This document shows positions 53,510-63,113 of a stretch of 64,000 nucleotides of DNA, piece after piece (the first letter of the stretch is position 1; each line of letters begins with the position of its first letter). The DNA is from Chitinophagaceae bacterium (GTDB taxonomy: Bacteria > Bacteroidota > Bacteroidia > Chitinophagales > Chitinophagaceae). The DNA lies in assembly GCA_019638615.1 (NCBI GenBank), contig JAHBTL010000004.1, positions 1 through 64,000 of the forward strand. The letters run 5' to 3'. Below the pieces are notes generated by a model that saw only the letters and a program-made list of their open reading frames with translations, did no database searches and was not told the DNA's origin. The translations under genes and the position numbers were made by a program.

Positions 53510-56500
53510 ATGCAAAAAAGTATCTGTTTGCATGAAAAGTCCGCTGTCGACTTTCGGTTTCTTATATCTAATAGTTTTCAACAAACCAGGTTTCTCATGA
53601 AGGCAGGCATATGTGCAATTTCCTTCGCGTTACTCACGATACAATTATTGATTGCGGCGCCAGGGCGCAGTCAGGGTATGGAAAAAGAGATAACCCTTGG
53701 ATTGCAGAAAGAAAACCTCTCCGTTGCATTAAAAAAAATTGAAGAACTATCGGGCTTCAGGATTGCGTATGCAGTGGAAGATGTAGAAAAATACACCAGG
53801 ATCAGTCTTCCCAAAGCAAAAAGAACGGTTGAAAGAACGCTTGAGTTAGTCCTGGCAGAAACAATTCTCGGGTTCAGGACACAAAACGATGCCATCATCA
53901 TCTACCAAAGCCCTCCTTCACATGCCGGTAATACAGCAACCCTTCCTGAGGTGGCAGATACCATACGGGGCAAGGTACTGAACGACAGGAATGAACCGGT
54001 TGAATCTGCCTCTATACTGGTAAAAGGTTCTCAAAGCGGCACCTTTACCAATGCCAGGGGTGAGTTTGTTTTACACGGGGTGGAACGGACTGCCACTATT
54101 GTTGTAAGTGCTGTTGGATATGGAACACAGGAACTGGCGCTCAATGGCCGCGCACAGGTTAGTATTCAAATAACAGGCATTGCCACCGGTATGGAAGAAG
54201 TAGTGGTTACCGCGCTGGGCATCAGCCGCAAAACCAAATCACTTTCCTACGCCACACAAAGCGTAAAGCCTTCCACGCTTACCGAAGTAAGAGATCCGAA
54301 TAATGTATTGAATTCCTTGCAGGGAAAAATAGCCAATGCACTGATCACGCAAAGCTCAGGTGGTTTGGGCAGCGATGCCAAAGTGATACTGCGCGGCAAT
54401 CGCTCTATTACAGGCAACAGCAGCGCTTTAATTGTAGTTGATGGTATTCCGGGAGGCGACCCCGGCATCAATCCGGATAATATAGAATCCATGACGGTAC
54501 TGAGCGGGTCATCGGGAGCTGCCTTATATGGCAGCCAGGCTGGTAACGGCGTAATAGTCATTACAACCAAGAAGGGAAGAAAGGACGGTATTACAGTCGG
54601 TCTCAATTCGGGCATTACGGCAGAAAGACCATTTGCTTTGCCCAGGGTGCAGAATACCTACGGGCAGGGTTTCGACGGCAAAATTGATGGTAAAATGGGA
54701 GACAGCTGGGGGGAGAAAATGACCGGACAATCCTATACTGATTATTTTGGCAATCAAAATACATACAGCGCTCAACCCGATAATATCCGGGATTTCTTTA
54801 GAACGGGGATTAATCTTAACAACGCTGTCAGCATTTCAGGAGGTTCTGAAAAAGCGCAGACTTACCTCTCCTATATCAATATCACTACCCAGGGCATCAT
54901 TCCCAATAACAACCTTGTCAGCCATATTGTTAACTTTCGTATCACCAACCAGATCAGTAAGAAATTCTCCACAGATGCTAAAGTAACCTATCACAGAAGA
55001 GACATTAAAGCCAGCCCGAGAGCCGGAGAGTCGAATACTCCCGTTATGGATATTTACCAGATCCCGCGCAATGTATCTACTGCTATGGCAGCGCATTACC
55101 AGGACATCAATAATATAGGAGTGCCTGTACTGGCGCCCTGGCCATCTACGGTTAACGGCGTATATTCCAACCCTTATTGGGAGGTTAACAATGACAGGCT
55201 CGATAAAGCGAGGAATAATGTCATAGGCTTTTTGAAAGCAAAATACCAGGCACTGAGCTGGCTGGGCATTTCGGCAAGCGCGAATATTGACACCTACAAT
55301 GAAACCCAGGAACAGAAAATTTTACAGGGTACCGTTTCCTGGGCAAGAAATGCCGGCGGCTACTATGCTGTCACCAATACCTACACCATGCAGAAGTGGT
55401 TTGATATAATGCTGGAAGGTAACAATAACATTACAAAAGACCTTAAGATCAGCTATCATGCCGGGGCTATCTATAAAGACAATAAAGCCGACAACACAAA
55501 TGATGTTGCCGATGGGCTGAATGTAACCAATAAATTCAGTATGAATCTTGCCACCACGCCTGTTTCGAAGCAGTCGGGCAGCCAGGTACGGGTACAATCT
55601 TTATTTGGGTTAGCCACTCTTTCGCTGAAAGATTATCTCTTCCTGGAAGGTTCATTTCGTAACGACTGGGATTCCCGCCTGCCTCCACCACATTCCTTCA
55701 GCTATTATTCCGCAGGGCTTTCCGGAATTATATCGGAGATGACAACCATGCCCTCTTCCATAAATTTCCTGAAAGCATTTGTGAGCTATTCAGAAGTGGG
55801 TAATGGCGGGCAATTTGGATTGCTTACCACCCCTTATGATTATGTTGCAGGGGCCGGGCAGGGATATTTGTATAGAAGAAGTGTGTTCCCTTTTCCCACG
55901 CTGAAGCCGGAGATAGTAAGAAGTATTGAAGCCGGGATTGATGCCAGGTTTTTAGACAGCCGGTTGGGCATATCCGTCAATTATTATAAAAGCAATTCAT
56001 TTAACCAGCTTCTCAATCTGCAGCTACCCGTGGGCAGCGGTTATACCTCCAGCTATCTGAATGCCGGTAATATTCAAAACAATGGGGTTGAAGTGATCGT
56101 AAACGGTTCGCCGGTAAGAAGCAAAAATCTGGGATGGGACATCTCTTTCAACATTGGACTTAACAAGAATAAAGTTATTGAACTGTCCCCGGAAATCAAA
56201 TCTATCACACTCGTTGGACATACTGATTTTGGTGGCCAGCCGCAAATAAATGAAGGAGGAAGCTTTGGTGATATTTATGCAAATACCTGGCTTAAAAACG
56301 ACAAAGGACAATACCTGGTTACCGATTTAGGCAAACCTGTTACCAGCAACAGTGTAGGGCAATTGCCTTCCCTGGTCGGTAATTTTTCGCCGAAAGCGAC
56401 CTTAGGGTTGTCTAATACATTGCACTACAAAAAATTCTCATTGAGGGTATTGATAGACGGGCGCGTGGGCGGCACGCTCATTTCGGGAACAGAAATGAAT

Positions 56501-56944
56501 ATATCCTACAGCGGCATTACGGAAGAAACAATGAAGTACCGGGAAGGCGGTTTAAACCTTGGGGGAGTGAATGCTTCCGGTGCCCCGGTTACAGCCACCA
56601 TTTCCGCCCAGGATTTCTGGCGAACCGCCTCGGGTAAAAGACGTGGCACGGGTGAATTTTATGCGTATGATGCTACCAATTTCAGGGTAAGGGAACTTTC
56701 ACTCGGGTATGATATCCCGGTAACGAATTCCTTCATTAAAAGTGCAAAGATCTCCGCAATGGCGCGCAATCTTCTCTGGTTGTACAGGGGTTCCTCAAAA
56801 TTAGATATACCCGGACTGGGCAAGCGAAAAATGTGGATGGATCCGGATATGAGCCTCAATGCCGGGAACTCGTACACCGGCGTGGAATATGGGGTATTCC
56901 CTTCCACGCGCAGTATCGGCTTCAATTTGCAGTTGACTTTTTAA
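53510..56944 (+). CDS. SusC/RagA TonB-linked outer-membrane transporter with STN domain (PUL 3)
   Basis: A 1144-residue transporter from the ATG at 53510 (a TTG nine bases earlier is less likely). Long n-region, hydrophobic signal segment at about 32-50, STN domain at about 57-130 (KENLSVALKKIEELSGFRIAY), CarboxypepD_reg-like domain (about 150-225), junction MEEVVVTALGISRKTKSLSYATQ, plug with GNGVIVITTKKG, and barrel ending FNLQLTF. The LGISRKTKSL wording is common in the SusC group paired with SusD_2-type lipoproteins, as here (21 bases on). Confidence 0.94.
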   Translation: MQKSICLHEKSAVDFRFLISNSFQQTRFLMKAGICAISFALLTIQLLIAAPGRSQGMEKEITLGLQKENLSVALKKIEELSGFRIAYAVEDVEKYTRISLPKAKRTVERTLELVLAETILGFRTQNDAIIIYQSPPSHAGNTATLPEVADTIRGKVLNDRNEPVESASILVKGSQSGTFTNARGEFVLHGVERTATIVVSAVGYGTQELALNGRAQVSIQITGIATGMEEVVVTALGISRKTKSLSYATQSVKPSTLTEVRDPNNVLNSLQGKIANALITQSSGGLGSDAKVILRGNRSITGNSSALIVVDGIPGGDPGINPDNIESMTVLSGSSGAALYGSQAGNGVIVITTKKGRKDGITVGLNSGITAERPFALPRVQNTYGQGFDGKIDGKMGDSWGEKMTGQSYTDYFGNQNTYSAQPDNIRDFFRTGINLNNAVSISGGSEKAQTYLSYINITTQGIIPNNNLVSHIVNFRITNQISKKFSTDAKVTYHRRDIKASPRAGESNTPVMDIYQIPRNVSTAMAAHYQDINNIGVPVLAPWPSTVNGVYSNPYWEVNNDRLDKARNNVIGFLKAKYQALSWLGISASANIDTYNETQEQKILQGTVSWARNAGGYYAVTNTYTMQKWFDIMLEGNNNITKDLKISYHAGAIYKDNKADNTNDVADGLNVTNKFSMNLATTPVSKQSGSQVRVQSLFGLATLSLKDYLFLEGSFRNDWDSRLPPPHSFSYYSAGLSGIISEMTTMPSSINFLKAFVSYSEVGNGGQFGLLTTPYDYVAGAGQGYLYRRSVFPFPTLKPEIVRSIEAGIDARFLDSRLGISVNYYKSNSFNQLLNLQLPVGSGYTSSYLNAGNIQNNGVEVIVNGSPVRSKNLGWDISFNIGLNKNKVIELSPEIKSITLVGHTDFGGQPQINEGGSFGDIYANTWLKNDKGQYLVTDLGKPVTSNSVGQLPSLVGNFSPKATLGLSNTLHYKKFSLRVLIDGRVGGTLISGTEMNISYSGITEETMKYREGGLNLGGVNASGAPVTATISAQDFWRTASGKRRGTGEFYAYDATNFRVRELSLGYDIPVTNSFIKSAKISAMARNLLWLYRGSSKLDIPGLGKRKMWMDPDMSLNAGNSYTGVEYGVFPSTRSIGFNLQLTF

Positions 56945-56965
56945 TGAACCATTGAAAAAAATATT

Positions 56966-58525
56966 ATGAAAGCAAATAAAATATCTATCTGTACTGTACT
57001 ATGGCTTGTATCGGCAGCAACGTTTTTTATGCAGGCATGTACTAAAGATTATAAGGAAATCAATACGGATAAAACCGCCGTGGCAACGGTGGGCGATGCA
57101 GAATTACCTTTTCTCTTTTCCGGCGCCATCGAATCAATACCCTGGGGCAACCAGGTAGCAGAAAATCTTTTCGCTGCACAATATGCGCAGTATTTTGCCT
57201 GTAATGCCACTTATTTCCCTACTGACAGATATACAATAGTGTCAGATTATGTCCTGTACAATTTTGACCCGATGTATGCGCGTGTAGCTCCGCAATTGCA
57301 GGTAATACTGGAACGAAAAGATCCTGGATCAGCTGAAGCTGCACTGGCAAACATATGGTGGGTATATGCTTTTCAGCGGGTAACAGATTACTGGGGGCCG
57401 ATACCCTATTTTTCTATAGGGGAGGGAGGAAGAGCCGTGCCCTATGATGCGCAGGATAAAATATACGATGACTTCTTAAAACGCCTTGCAGGCGCTACGG
57501 ATATACTTAAAGATAAAAGATCGGAAACTCCTTTTGGCAAATATGATCTTATTTACAACGGGAATGTTGATAAATGGATAAAGTTTGCCAATACACTTCG
57601 TCTGCGCATTGCATTAAGAATATCAAATGTAGATCCCGCACGTGCTAAAACAGAAGCGGAGGCAGCCTACGCGGGAGGAGTGCTCACTACAAGTCCTGGT
57701 GACGATACCTATGCGCCCAAAAATACGCTGGATCAAAACCCACTCTCACGGATGTCTGACTGGAATGAATTCAGGATGAGCGCCACCATGGCATCTGTTT
57801 TGAAGGGATATAATGATCCAAGAATATCGGTATATTTTATCCCGGCTAAAAACACGGGAACTTACGAGGGGTTGAGAAACGGGCTTTCAGAAAGCCAGCT
57901 GGGTGATCCGAGGAATAAGCCCGATGCAAACTCGCATGTAGGGCCCAGGTGGTCATCTCCTGCTTACGGCGGAATTGCCAGTTACCTCTCCACGCCTGCC
58001 AAAGTAATGTGTGCGGCAGAAGCCTGGTTTTTGCGTGCAGAAGGCGCTTTGCTGGGATGGAATATGGGAGGAACAGCGAAAGAGCTGTATGAAAATGGCA
58101 TTAAAAATTCTATGCTGCAATGGGATATTACCGACGAAACGGTCGTTCAGGACTATATTAACAGCACAGCCGTTCCCGTTGCACCCGGTGATTATCTCAA
58201 CTCGCCAGCCGTAACGAATATCCCGGTAAAATTCGGTACAGATGTCAGCGTACAGCAAGAGCAGATCGCCACACAAAAATGGCTGGCGCTTTTCCCGGAT
58301 GCTATGGAAGCCTGGGCTGATTACAGGAGAGGGCATTATAATAAATTATACCCGGTCGTCAACTCCGACAATCCTGACCTTACAGATCCTGCCACCCAAT
58401 GGATACGGCGCATTCCTTTCCTGATCACAGAAAAGCAAAGCAATGCCGAAGAAGTCGCTAAGGCAGAAAAATTACTGAACGGACCGGATAAAATTACAAC
58501 CGCATTATGGTGGGACATCCATTAA
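56966..58525 (+). CDS. SusD-like lipoprotein, SusD_2 type (PUL 3)
   Basis: A 519-residue surface lipoprotein with lipobox MQAC (Cys25). It shows the SusD_2 pattern: KDYKEINTDKT after the lipid anchor, QYFACNATY, NIWWVYAFQRVTDYWGPIPYF (about 130-150), KWIKFANTLRLRIALRISNV and the late QKWLALFPDAMEAWADYRRGHYNKLYP. It captures the substrate for the SusC encoded just upstream. Length agrees with the family. Confidence 0.92.
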   Translation: MKANKISICTVLWLVSAATFFMQACTKDYKEINTDKTAVATVGDAELPFLFSGAIESIPWGNQVAENLFAAQYAQYFACNATYFPTDRYTIVSDYVLYNFDPMYARVAPQLQVILERKDPGSAEAALANIWWVYAFQRVTDYWGPIPYFSIGEGGRAVPYDAQDKIYDDFLKRLAGATDILKDKRSETPFGKYDLIYNGNVDKWIKFANTLRLRIALRISNVDPARAKTEAEAAYAGGVLTTSPGDDTYAPKNTLDQNPLSRMSDWNEFRMSATMASVLKGYNDPRISVYFIPAKNTGTYEGLRNGLSESQLGDPRNKPDANSHVGPRWSSPAYGGIASYLSTPAKVMCAAEAWFLRAEGALLGWNMGGTAKELYENGIKNSMLQWDITDETVVQDYINSTAVPVAPGDYLNSPAVTNIPVKFGTDVSVQQEQIATQKWLALFPDAMEAWADYRRGHYNKLYPVVNSDNPDLTDPATQWIRRIPFLITEKQSNAEEVAKAEKLLNGPDKITTALWWDIH

Positions 58526-58559
58526 GCGTTATAAATTTTTATTCTTTAGTAAGTATCGA

Positions 58560-59834
58560 ATGATGAAGACAGAAAAAATACTGCGCGTACATATGCGTAC
58601 ATTTCTACTGATGATTTTATCGGGGTTGGCCACATTAAAGGCCAACCCTCAAACCAATATCACGGAAAAGAACATCCGGTTCATTGAATATTATGGATTT
58701 CCTGAAGGGAATTCTGCATGGGATGATATTGGATACAATCCTGCAGACAACACGGTATATGTTGGCATAACAGATCATAAAGACAAAGTGGCCTTGTACA
58801 TTTATAGCCCGGACAGGGATTCAGTAAAGCTGAAAGGCTTCATCAATGATCTTGGCAGGCTCAGGCCTTTTCAATGGCAGGCAAAAATTCATTCCAAATT
58901 TGTCGTGGGTCCCGAAGGGGAAATGTATTTCGCAACCGACGGGGGCGAATCCCGCGAAGAATATCTGATGGATCATCCCAAAGGATATGCGGGAGGCTTT
59001 TTGATGAAATGGAACCCGGTCGAAAACAGGATGACCAATCTTGGCATGGGAATGCAATATGAAAGCATTAAGGATATAGATGTTGATATGACTACCGGGA
59101 ACGTGTACGCTGTCAGTTATCCCCAGGTTCATTTTCTCATTTATGATCAGCAGTTGAATAAGCTTAAAGATTATGGCAGGCTGGGAAGCGCCCATGTGCC
59201 ACGTATGATGTTTACCGATAAATGGGGGAATTGCTATTATGTAGATTGGCGGCAGCGCCTTGTTAAATTTGAGAAATCTAAGGATAAGCTCATTTTTGCT
59301 TCAAACAGCCTTCCTGCTTTTGAAGGCACTCCCGGCGAACACATCATTACCGGCATTACTGCCTTTGCCAAAGATGAAAAGAAAGGGGTTATCTACCTGA
59401 TCACATATGGCGCTAAAGTGCTTGCCTTTTATCCGCAGCAAAATGGGATAGGACGGGTAGAAGATTTAGGAGGTGTGATTGATGTGCCGGGTAAGCAAAG
59501 ATGGAACTACTACGTACCGAACCTGAATGTGGGCAATAACGGCAAATTATATTATATCATCGGCGGACATGGGATATATGCCAAAAAAGGACAATCGCTG
59601 TTCGTGGAATTTGATCCCGAAACAAGAACGCAAAAGGTAATTTATGAATTTGCTTCTACCGTATTTGTAGAAGCTACGGGATGTGATACGAAAGACAAAG
59701 AGGGTAACCTGTATTTTGCCGGCAAAAAAAATGCGCCGCCAAATGCAGGTAAAGGAGGAAATCTCGCGGAATTAGGAGGACTTGCAACGATTCCGTTTTT
59801 AGTAAAATTCAATCCCGATAAAACAGTGTATTAA
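58560..59834 (+). CDS. secreted beta-propeller protein A (PUL 3)
   Basis: A 424-residue exported protein (hydrophobic segment about 13-28 from Met1; Met12 is an alternative start). The mature protein has repeated blade-like units: YNPADNTVYVGITD, LYIYSPDRDSVKLKGFI, VVGPEGEMYFATDGG, DVDMTTGNVYAVSYPQ, MFTDKWGNCYYVDWRQRLVKF and NVGNNGKLYYIIGGHGIY. This is a six- to eight-bladed propeller of SMP-30/NHL style; no catalytic motif is certain. The next propeller gene overlaps it by one base, so the two are made together. Confidence 0.7.
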   Translation: MMKTEKILRVHMRTFLLMILSGLATLKANPQTNITEKNIRFIEYYGFPEGNSAWDDIGYNPADNTVYVGITDHKDKVALYIYSPDRDSVKLKGFINDLGRLRPFQWQAKIHSKFVVGPEGEMYFATDGGESREEYLMDHPKGYAGGFLMKWNPVENRMTNLGMGMQYESIKDIDVDMTTGNVYAVSYPQVHFLIYDQQLNKLKDYGRLGSAHVPRMMFTDKWGNCYYVDWRQRLVKFEKSKDKLIFASNSLPAFEGTPGEHIITGITAFAKDEKKGVIYLITYGAKVLAFYPQQNGIGRVEDLGGVIDVPGKQRWNYYVPNLNVGNNGKLYYIIGGHGIYAKKGQSLFVEFDPETRTQKVIYEFASTVFVEATGCDTKDKEGNLYFAGKKNAPPNAGKGGNLAELGGLATIPFLVKFNPDKTVY

Positions 59835-61027
59835 TGAAAAAATTAATGGTATATATGTTCCAGTTGTGTGTATGCCAGGTATATGCACAATACGATTTTT
59901 TTTCACCTAAGGAAGCTTTCGCTATAGAAGTATCGCTCGATAATACCTCTTTAAAACGATTGCCCGTGTATCGCAATGCTATTTCCTCACTTATCATATC
60001 AGGAGATTATATTGTGGGTGGCACAAGCGCTGATGAAGGATTAGCGCCATTTATTTTCACTGCGGCCCTTTCCAAAAGAGAGATGCATAGCATCGTGGAT
60101 ATAGATAAGATCATACCGGGACAGAGAAGCATCAGAACCGGGTTTAGCAAGGGAACGAATAAAACTTTTTATGCCGGCACATTGCCAGGCAATAAAGAAA
60201 AAGCCGGCGGCCACATTATTGCCGTCACTATTGACGCAGGAGGAACGCCGGTAGTGAAAGACCTGGGGATCCCTGTTGCAGGTGAAGGAATTTTTGCTTT
60301 AACCATCAACACAAAAGGAAATATACTGTACGGGATTACATTACCAACAGGTATTTTTTTCAGCTATTCCATTGCAACAAAAAAAGTGAAAACATACCGG
60401 GACCTTGTTCCTGCTGCAAAAGACCTGCAATTGTTCGCCGAATATGTGCTGGAACCCGATGAGTATATATGTAAGGCATTGACTGTCGCAAAGAACGGGC
60501 TGGTATTGGGCAGTGCGCCCGTAAACAGGATGTTTGCTTTCAACCCGGCAACAGAGCAATTTGAATTCTTTAAAAAAGAAATACCTGATGTATGGGGGAG
60601 AAGGGCTTTGGGACAAATAGAAAGCTGGGCAATGTCGGCAAACGGAAAATTATTGGCAGGCAATGCAGGTGACGGGCAGTTGCTGGAAGTAGATCCGGTT
60701 AATAAAACGATCAAAAATATGGGTAAGCCTGTTATGATGCCACGTCTGCGCGGGCTTACATTTGCATATGACGGCAGGTTATTTGGTATAGCAGGAGCGC
60801 TTCCCGGGTATGCTCACCTGTTTAGTTATGAAGCCACCAAAGAGGGATTTAAAGATTTTGGTAATCCTCAATTTAAAATGGTGGCTCCGGGCATTGAGCA
60901 GGGGATTGACTGGAGAGGCTTCCAGTTAGGAACAATAGCCTCCTCTGAAGACGGGAAATATATTGTGATGGGAGAAGATGAATCTCTCAGCCAGTTATTA
61001 GTGTTTCCCGTGGATGCGGCAAAGTAG
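59834..61027 (+). CDS. secreted beta-propeller protein B (PUL 3)
   Basis: A 397-residue exported protein (signal to about residue 19, CQVYAQ). Its ATG shares the final A of the preceding TAA (TAATG), so translation is coupled. Blade-like units include SGDYIVGGTSAD, KTFYAGTLPGNKE, LTINTKGNILYGITLP, TVAKNGLVLGSAPVNRMFAFNP, MSANGKLLAGNAGDGQLLEVDP and FAYDGRLFGIAG. It is related in style to propeller A but not a close copy. Role unknown; substrate binding or lyase/epimerase activity are possible. Confidence 0.7.
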   Translation: MKKLMVYMFQLCVCQVYAQYDFFSPKEAFAIEVSLDNTSLKRLPVYRNAISSLIISGDYIVGGTSADEGLAPFIFTAALSKREMHSIVDIDKIIPGQRSIRTGFSKGTNKTFYAGTLPGNKEKAGGHIIAVTIDAGGTPVVKDLGIPVAGEGIFALTINTKGNILYGITLPTGIFFSYSIATKKVKTYRDLVPAAKDLQLFAEYVLEPDEYICKALTVAKNGLVLGSAPVNRMFAFNPATEQFEFFKKEIPDVWGRRALGQIESWAMSANGKLLAGNAGDGQLLEVDPVNKTIKNMGKPVMMPRLRGLTFAYDGRLFGIAGALPGYAHLFSYEATKEGFKDFGNPQFKMVAPGIEQGIDWRGFQLGTIASSEDGKYIVMGEDESLSQLLVFPVDAAK

Positions 61028-61028
61028 T

Positions 61029-61105
61029 ATGGTGAATAGTGAATGACGTGAAAAGTGAGAGGTGAAACTTGAAACCCGAAACTCAAAACCCGGATAATTC
61101 ACCAT
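61029..61105. repeat. stuttering intergenic repeat with inverted ends
   Basis: The gap between propeller B and the GH123-like gene reads as iterated gtgaa/gtgag units (atagtgaat, gtgaaaagtgagaggtgaa) and is bounded by atggtgaat (61029-61037) and attcaccat (61097-61105). This looks like an expanding simple repeat or a hairpin remnant, not a gene. Confidence 0.4.
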
Positions 61106-61154
61106 TGCCCATTCCCCCCATTACAGATCGGATCATTCAAATTGAGCTTATAAC

Positions 61155-63083
61155 ATGAAAAGAATCTTTGTTATTGGATATGTATACCTGGCAATGGCAG
61201 CCTGCAATGCCGACTCAAAAAACAACCGGATAAACGATAGTGGCAAAACAGGATGGGATATTGCGGTAGTGCCTGCTTCTGTACGGGTGGATCCGTTAAC
61301 GGGTGAGATCCTGGAAAACAGGTTTAAGGGGGTTGAAGGGAAGCAGGCTGCATATCAACAGGAAAAAAACTGGGTATACGATGGCAATAAGGCGGTATTA
61401 TTCGGCGCAAGAGGAGAATATATTTCTTTCCAGGTAACGCTGAACAATTATACAGATAGTATTCTTCGCGACATCAGTATTGCTATGCCGCTATTTCGTA
61501 ATCAGCAAATGGAAATCGATATAAAGCCTGAAATATTCCTTGAATGGGCTGTACATGTGCAAACACCCAGCACAGGGTATGCGAAAGCTTCCCTCGGTAA
61601 GGCCTGGTATCCTGATGCGCTCATACCATTAGAGAACATACAATACGATTCATCAAAGGTACATGGACGCTGGATATATCCTTTATGGCTGCCTGATTTC
61701 AACAATCGTATAGAAGGACAGCGGACACTCGTTTTTTGGGTTGATCAGTTTATACCATTCGATGCGGATCGTGCAAAGCCCGGAATATACACATCGGAGG
61801 TAACTGTAACTGTTGATGGCGAAACTAAAAAAATACCCCTGGAACTCAATTTGTGGGATTTCGCTATTCCTAATGAAAATAAGCTGAAAGCAAGCTTGCA
61901 GGAAGAAGGGTATTTAAGCGGCAGAGATGAGAAAAGTGAGCTGGAAATATACCAGCTTTTCAAAAAAAACCGTATTGGCTTAATGGACCCGACTTATCAA
62001 CCCGCATTGTTGCCGGGTAAAGGAGAGAAGGTACGGATAGGGTGGGAAGCATTTGACAACCGGTTGAAAAAATATTTTACAGGTGAGGCTTTTACCGAAA
62101 AATACGGGTATGGATATGGCCCCGGGTACGGAGAGCCGTTGGAAATATTTATGTTGCCATTTGATGTATATGGAAAGCACAATAGTTCCGGATGGCCGGA
62201 TATAGGAAAGCCTGATGAAGAACGGAATGAAAAAAACAGTGGTATTTATATTGACGCTATTCAGCAGGTGAGATCGCATCTGCAACCCATGATCAATCCC
62301 GCCAAAACCGATATTACGGTATACCTGAACGGGTTGGATGAATCATACTTTAAAGAAGCCCTTGACAGGATGGTTTATTACGGGAGTATGTTTAAGCGCT
62401 ATTACCCGGAAACAAATTTTCGTATTGACGGAGGATACGATGATTCCGCAATGGAATATGTAAATAAGTCCATTACTGCATGGGCCTCTCATACTATTAA
62501 TTATGATATAGAGCGGATAAAGCAATACCAGGATATGGGTATCAAAGACTGGTTATACGGCCCATTGCTGTATGAAGGAAAAGTGAACAGTTGGGTGGGG
62601 AGTTGTACGTTTACCGATCTTCCTTTACTCAACGACAGGGCCATCAGCTGGGCGGTATGGAAGTATCATACCTATTCGTGGATAAGCTGGGGCATTGGCG
62701 TTGGCGGAAAAAGCGGCTGGTATGATCCTGAAACCTGGAAAGACGCATATAAAAACGGAGCTGATTCTGACCCCGAATTCACCTATAAAAAAATCAACGG
62801 GAGCGCTTTGCTGGTATATGAGCCTGGCATAATATCGAATGTGAACCGCTATTGCCCGAGCATACGATTGAAAGCCATGCGTAATGGCGTGCAGGAATAT
62901 GAGTACATGCGACTGCTTTCGGAATTGGATAAAAACAAAACCCGTGTGGATACAATCGTAAACAGAATTATAAAGCGGCCTTTTGGAGAAAAATCGATTG
63001 GTAATTTAGATGTATGGAGCTATGATGCTGAGCAGTGGGATAACAGCAGGATAAGCATGGGAAAGATGATTGACAACCATTAG
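61155..63083 (+). CDS. GH123/DUF4091-like lipoprotein
   Basis: A 642-residue exported lipoprotein (lipobox MAAC, Cys17). After an N-terminal beta-sandwich (about 70-235) comes the domain formerly DUF4091 and now linked to GH123, a family of beta-N-acetylgalactosaminidases. The catalytic pair of that family, Asp-Glu on a barrel strand, fits Asp395-Glu396 in YLNGLDESY. The C-terminal SIRLKAMRNGVQEYEYMRLL block is the DUF4091 signature. An exo-hexosaminidase or relative is predicted. It is the only recognisable glycosidase of PUL 3 in view. Confidence 0.78.
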   Translation: MKRIFVIGYVYLAMAACNADSKNNRINDSGKTGWDIAVVPASVRVDPLTGEILENRFKGVEGKQAAYQQEKNWVYDGNKAVLFGARGEYISFQVTLNNYTDSILRDISIAMPLFRNQQMEIDIKPEIFLEWAVHVQTPSTGYAKASLGKAWYPDALIPLENIQYDSSKVHGRWIYPLWLPDFNNRIEGQRTLVFWVDQFIPFDADRAKPGIYTSEVTVTVDGETKKIPLELNLWDFAIPNENKLKASLQEEGYLSGRDEKSELEIYQLFKKNRIGLMDPTYQPALLPGKGEKVRIGWEAFDNRLKKYFTGEAFTEKYGYGYGPGYGEPLEIFMLPFDVYGKHNSSGWPDIGKPDEERNEKNSGIYIDAIQQVRSHLQPMINPAKTDITVYLNGLDESYFKEALDRMVYYGSMFKRYYPETNFRIDGGYDDSAMEYVNKSITAWASHTINYDIERIKQYQDMGIKDWLYGPLLYEGKVNSWVGSCTFTDLPLLNDRAISWAVWKYHTYSWISWGIGVGGKSGWYDPETWKDAYKNGADSDPEFTYKKINGSALLVYEPGIISNVNRYCPSIRLKAMRNGVQEYEYMRLLSELDKNKTRVDTIVNRIIKRPFGEKSIGNLDVWSYDAEQWDNSRISMGKMIDNH

Positions 63084-63113
63084 CACATTGATTTTTTTAT
63101 TAAATTACTGTAT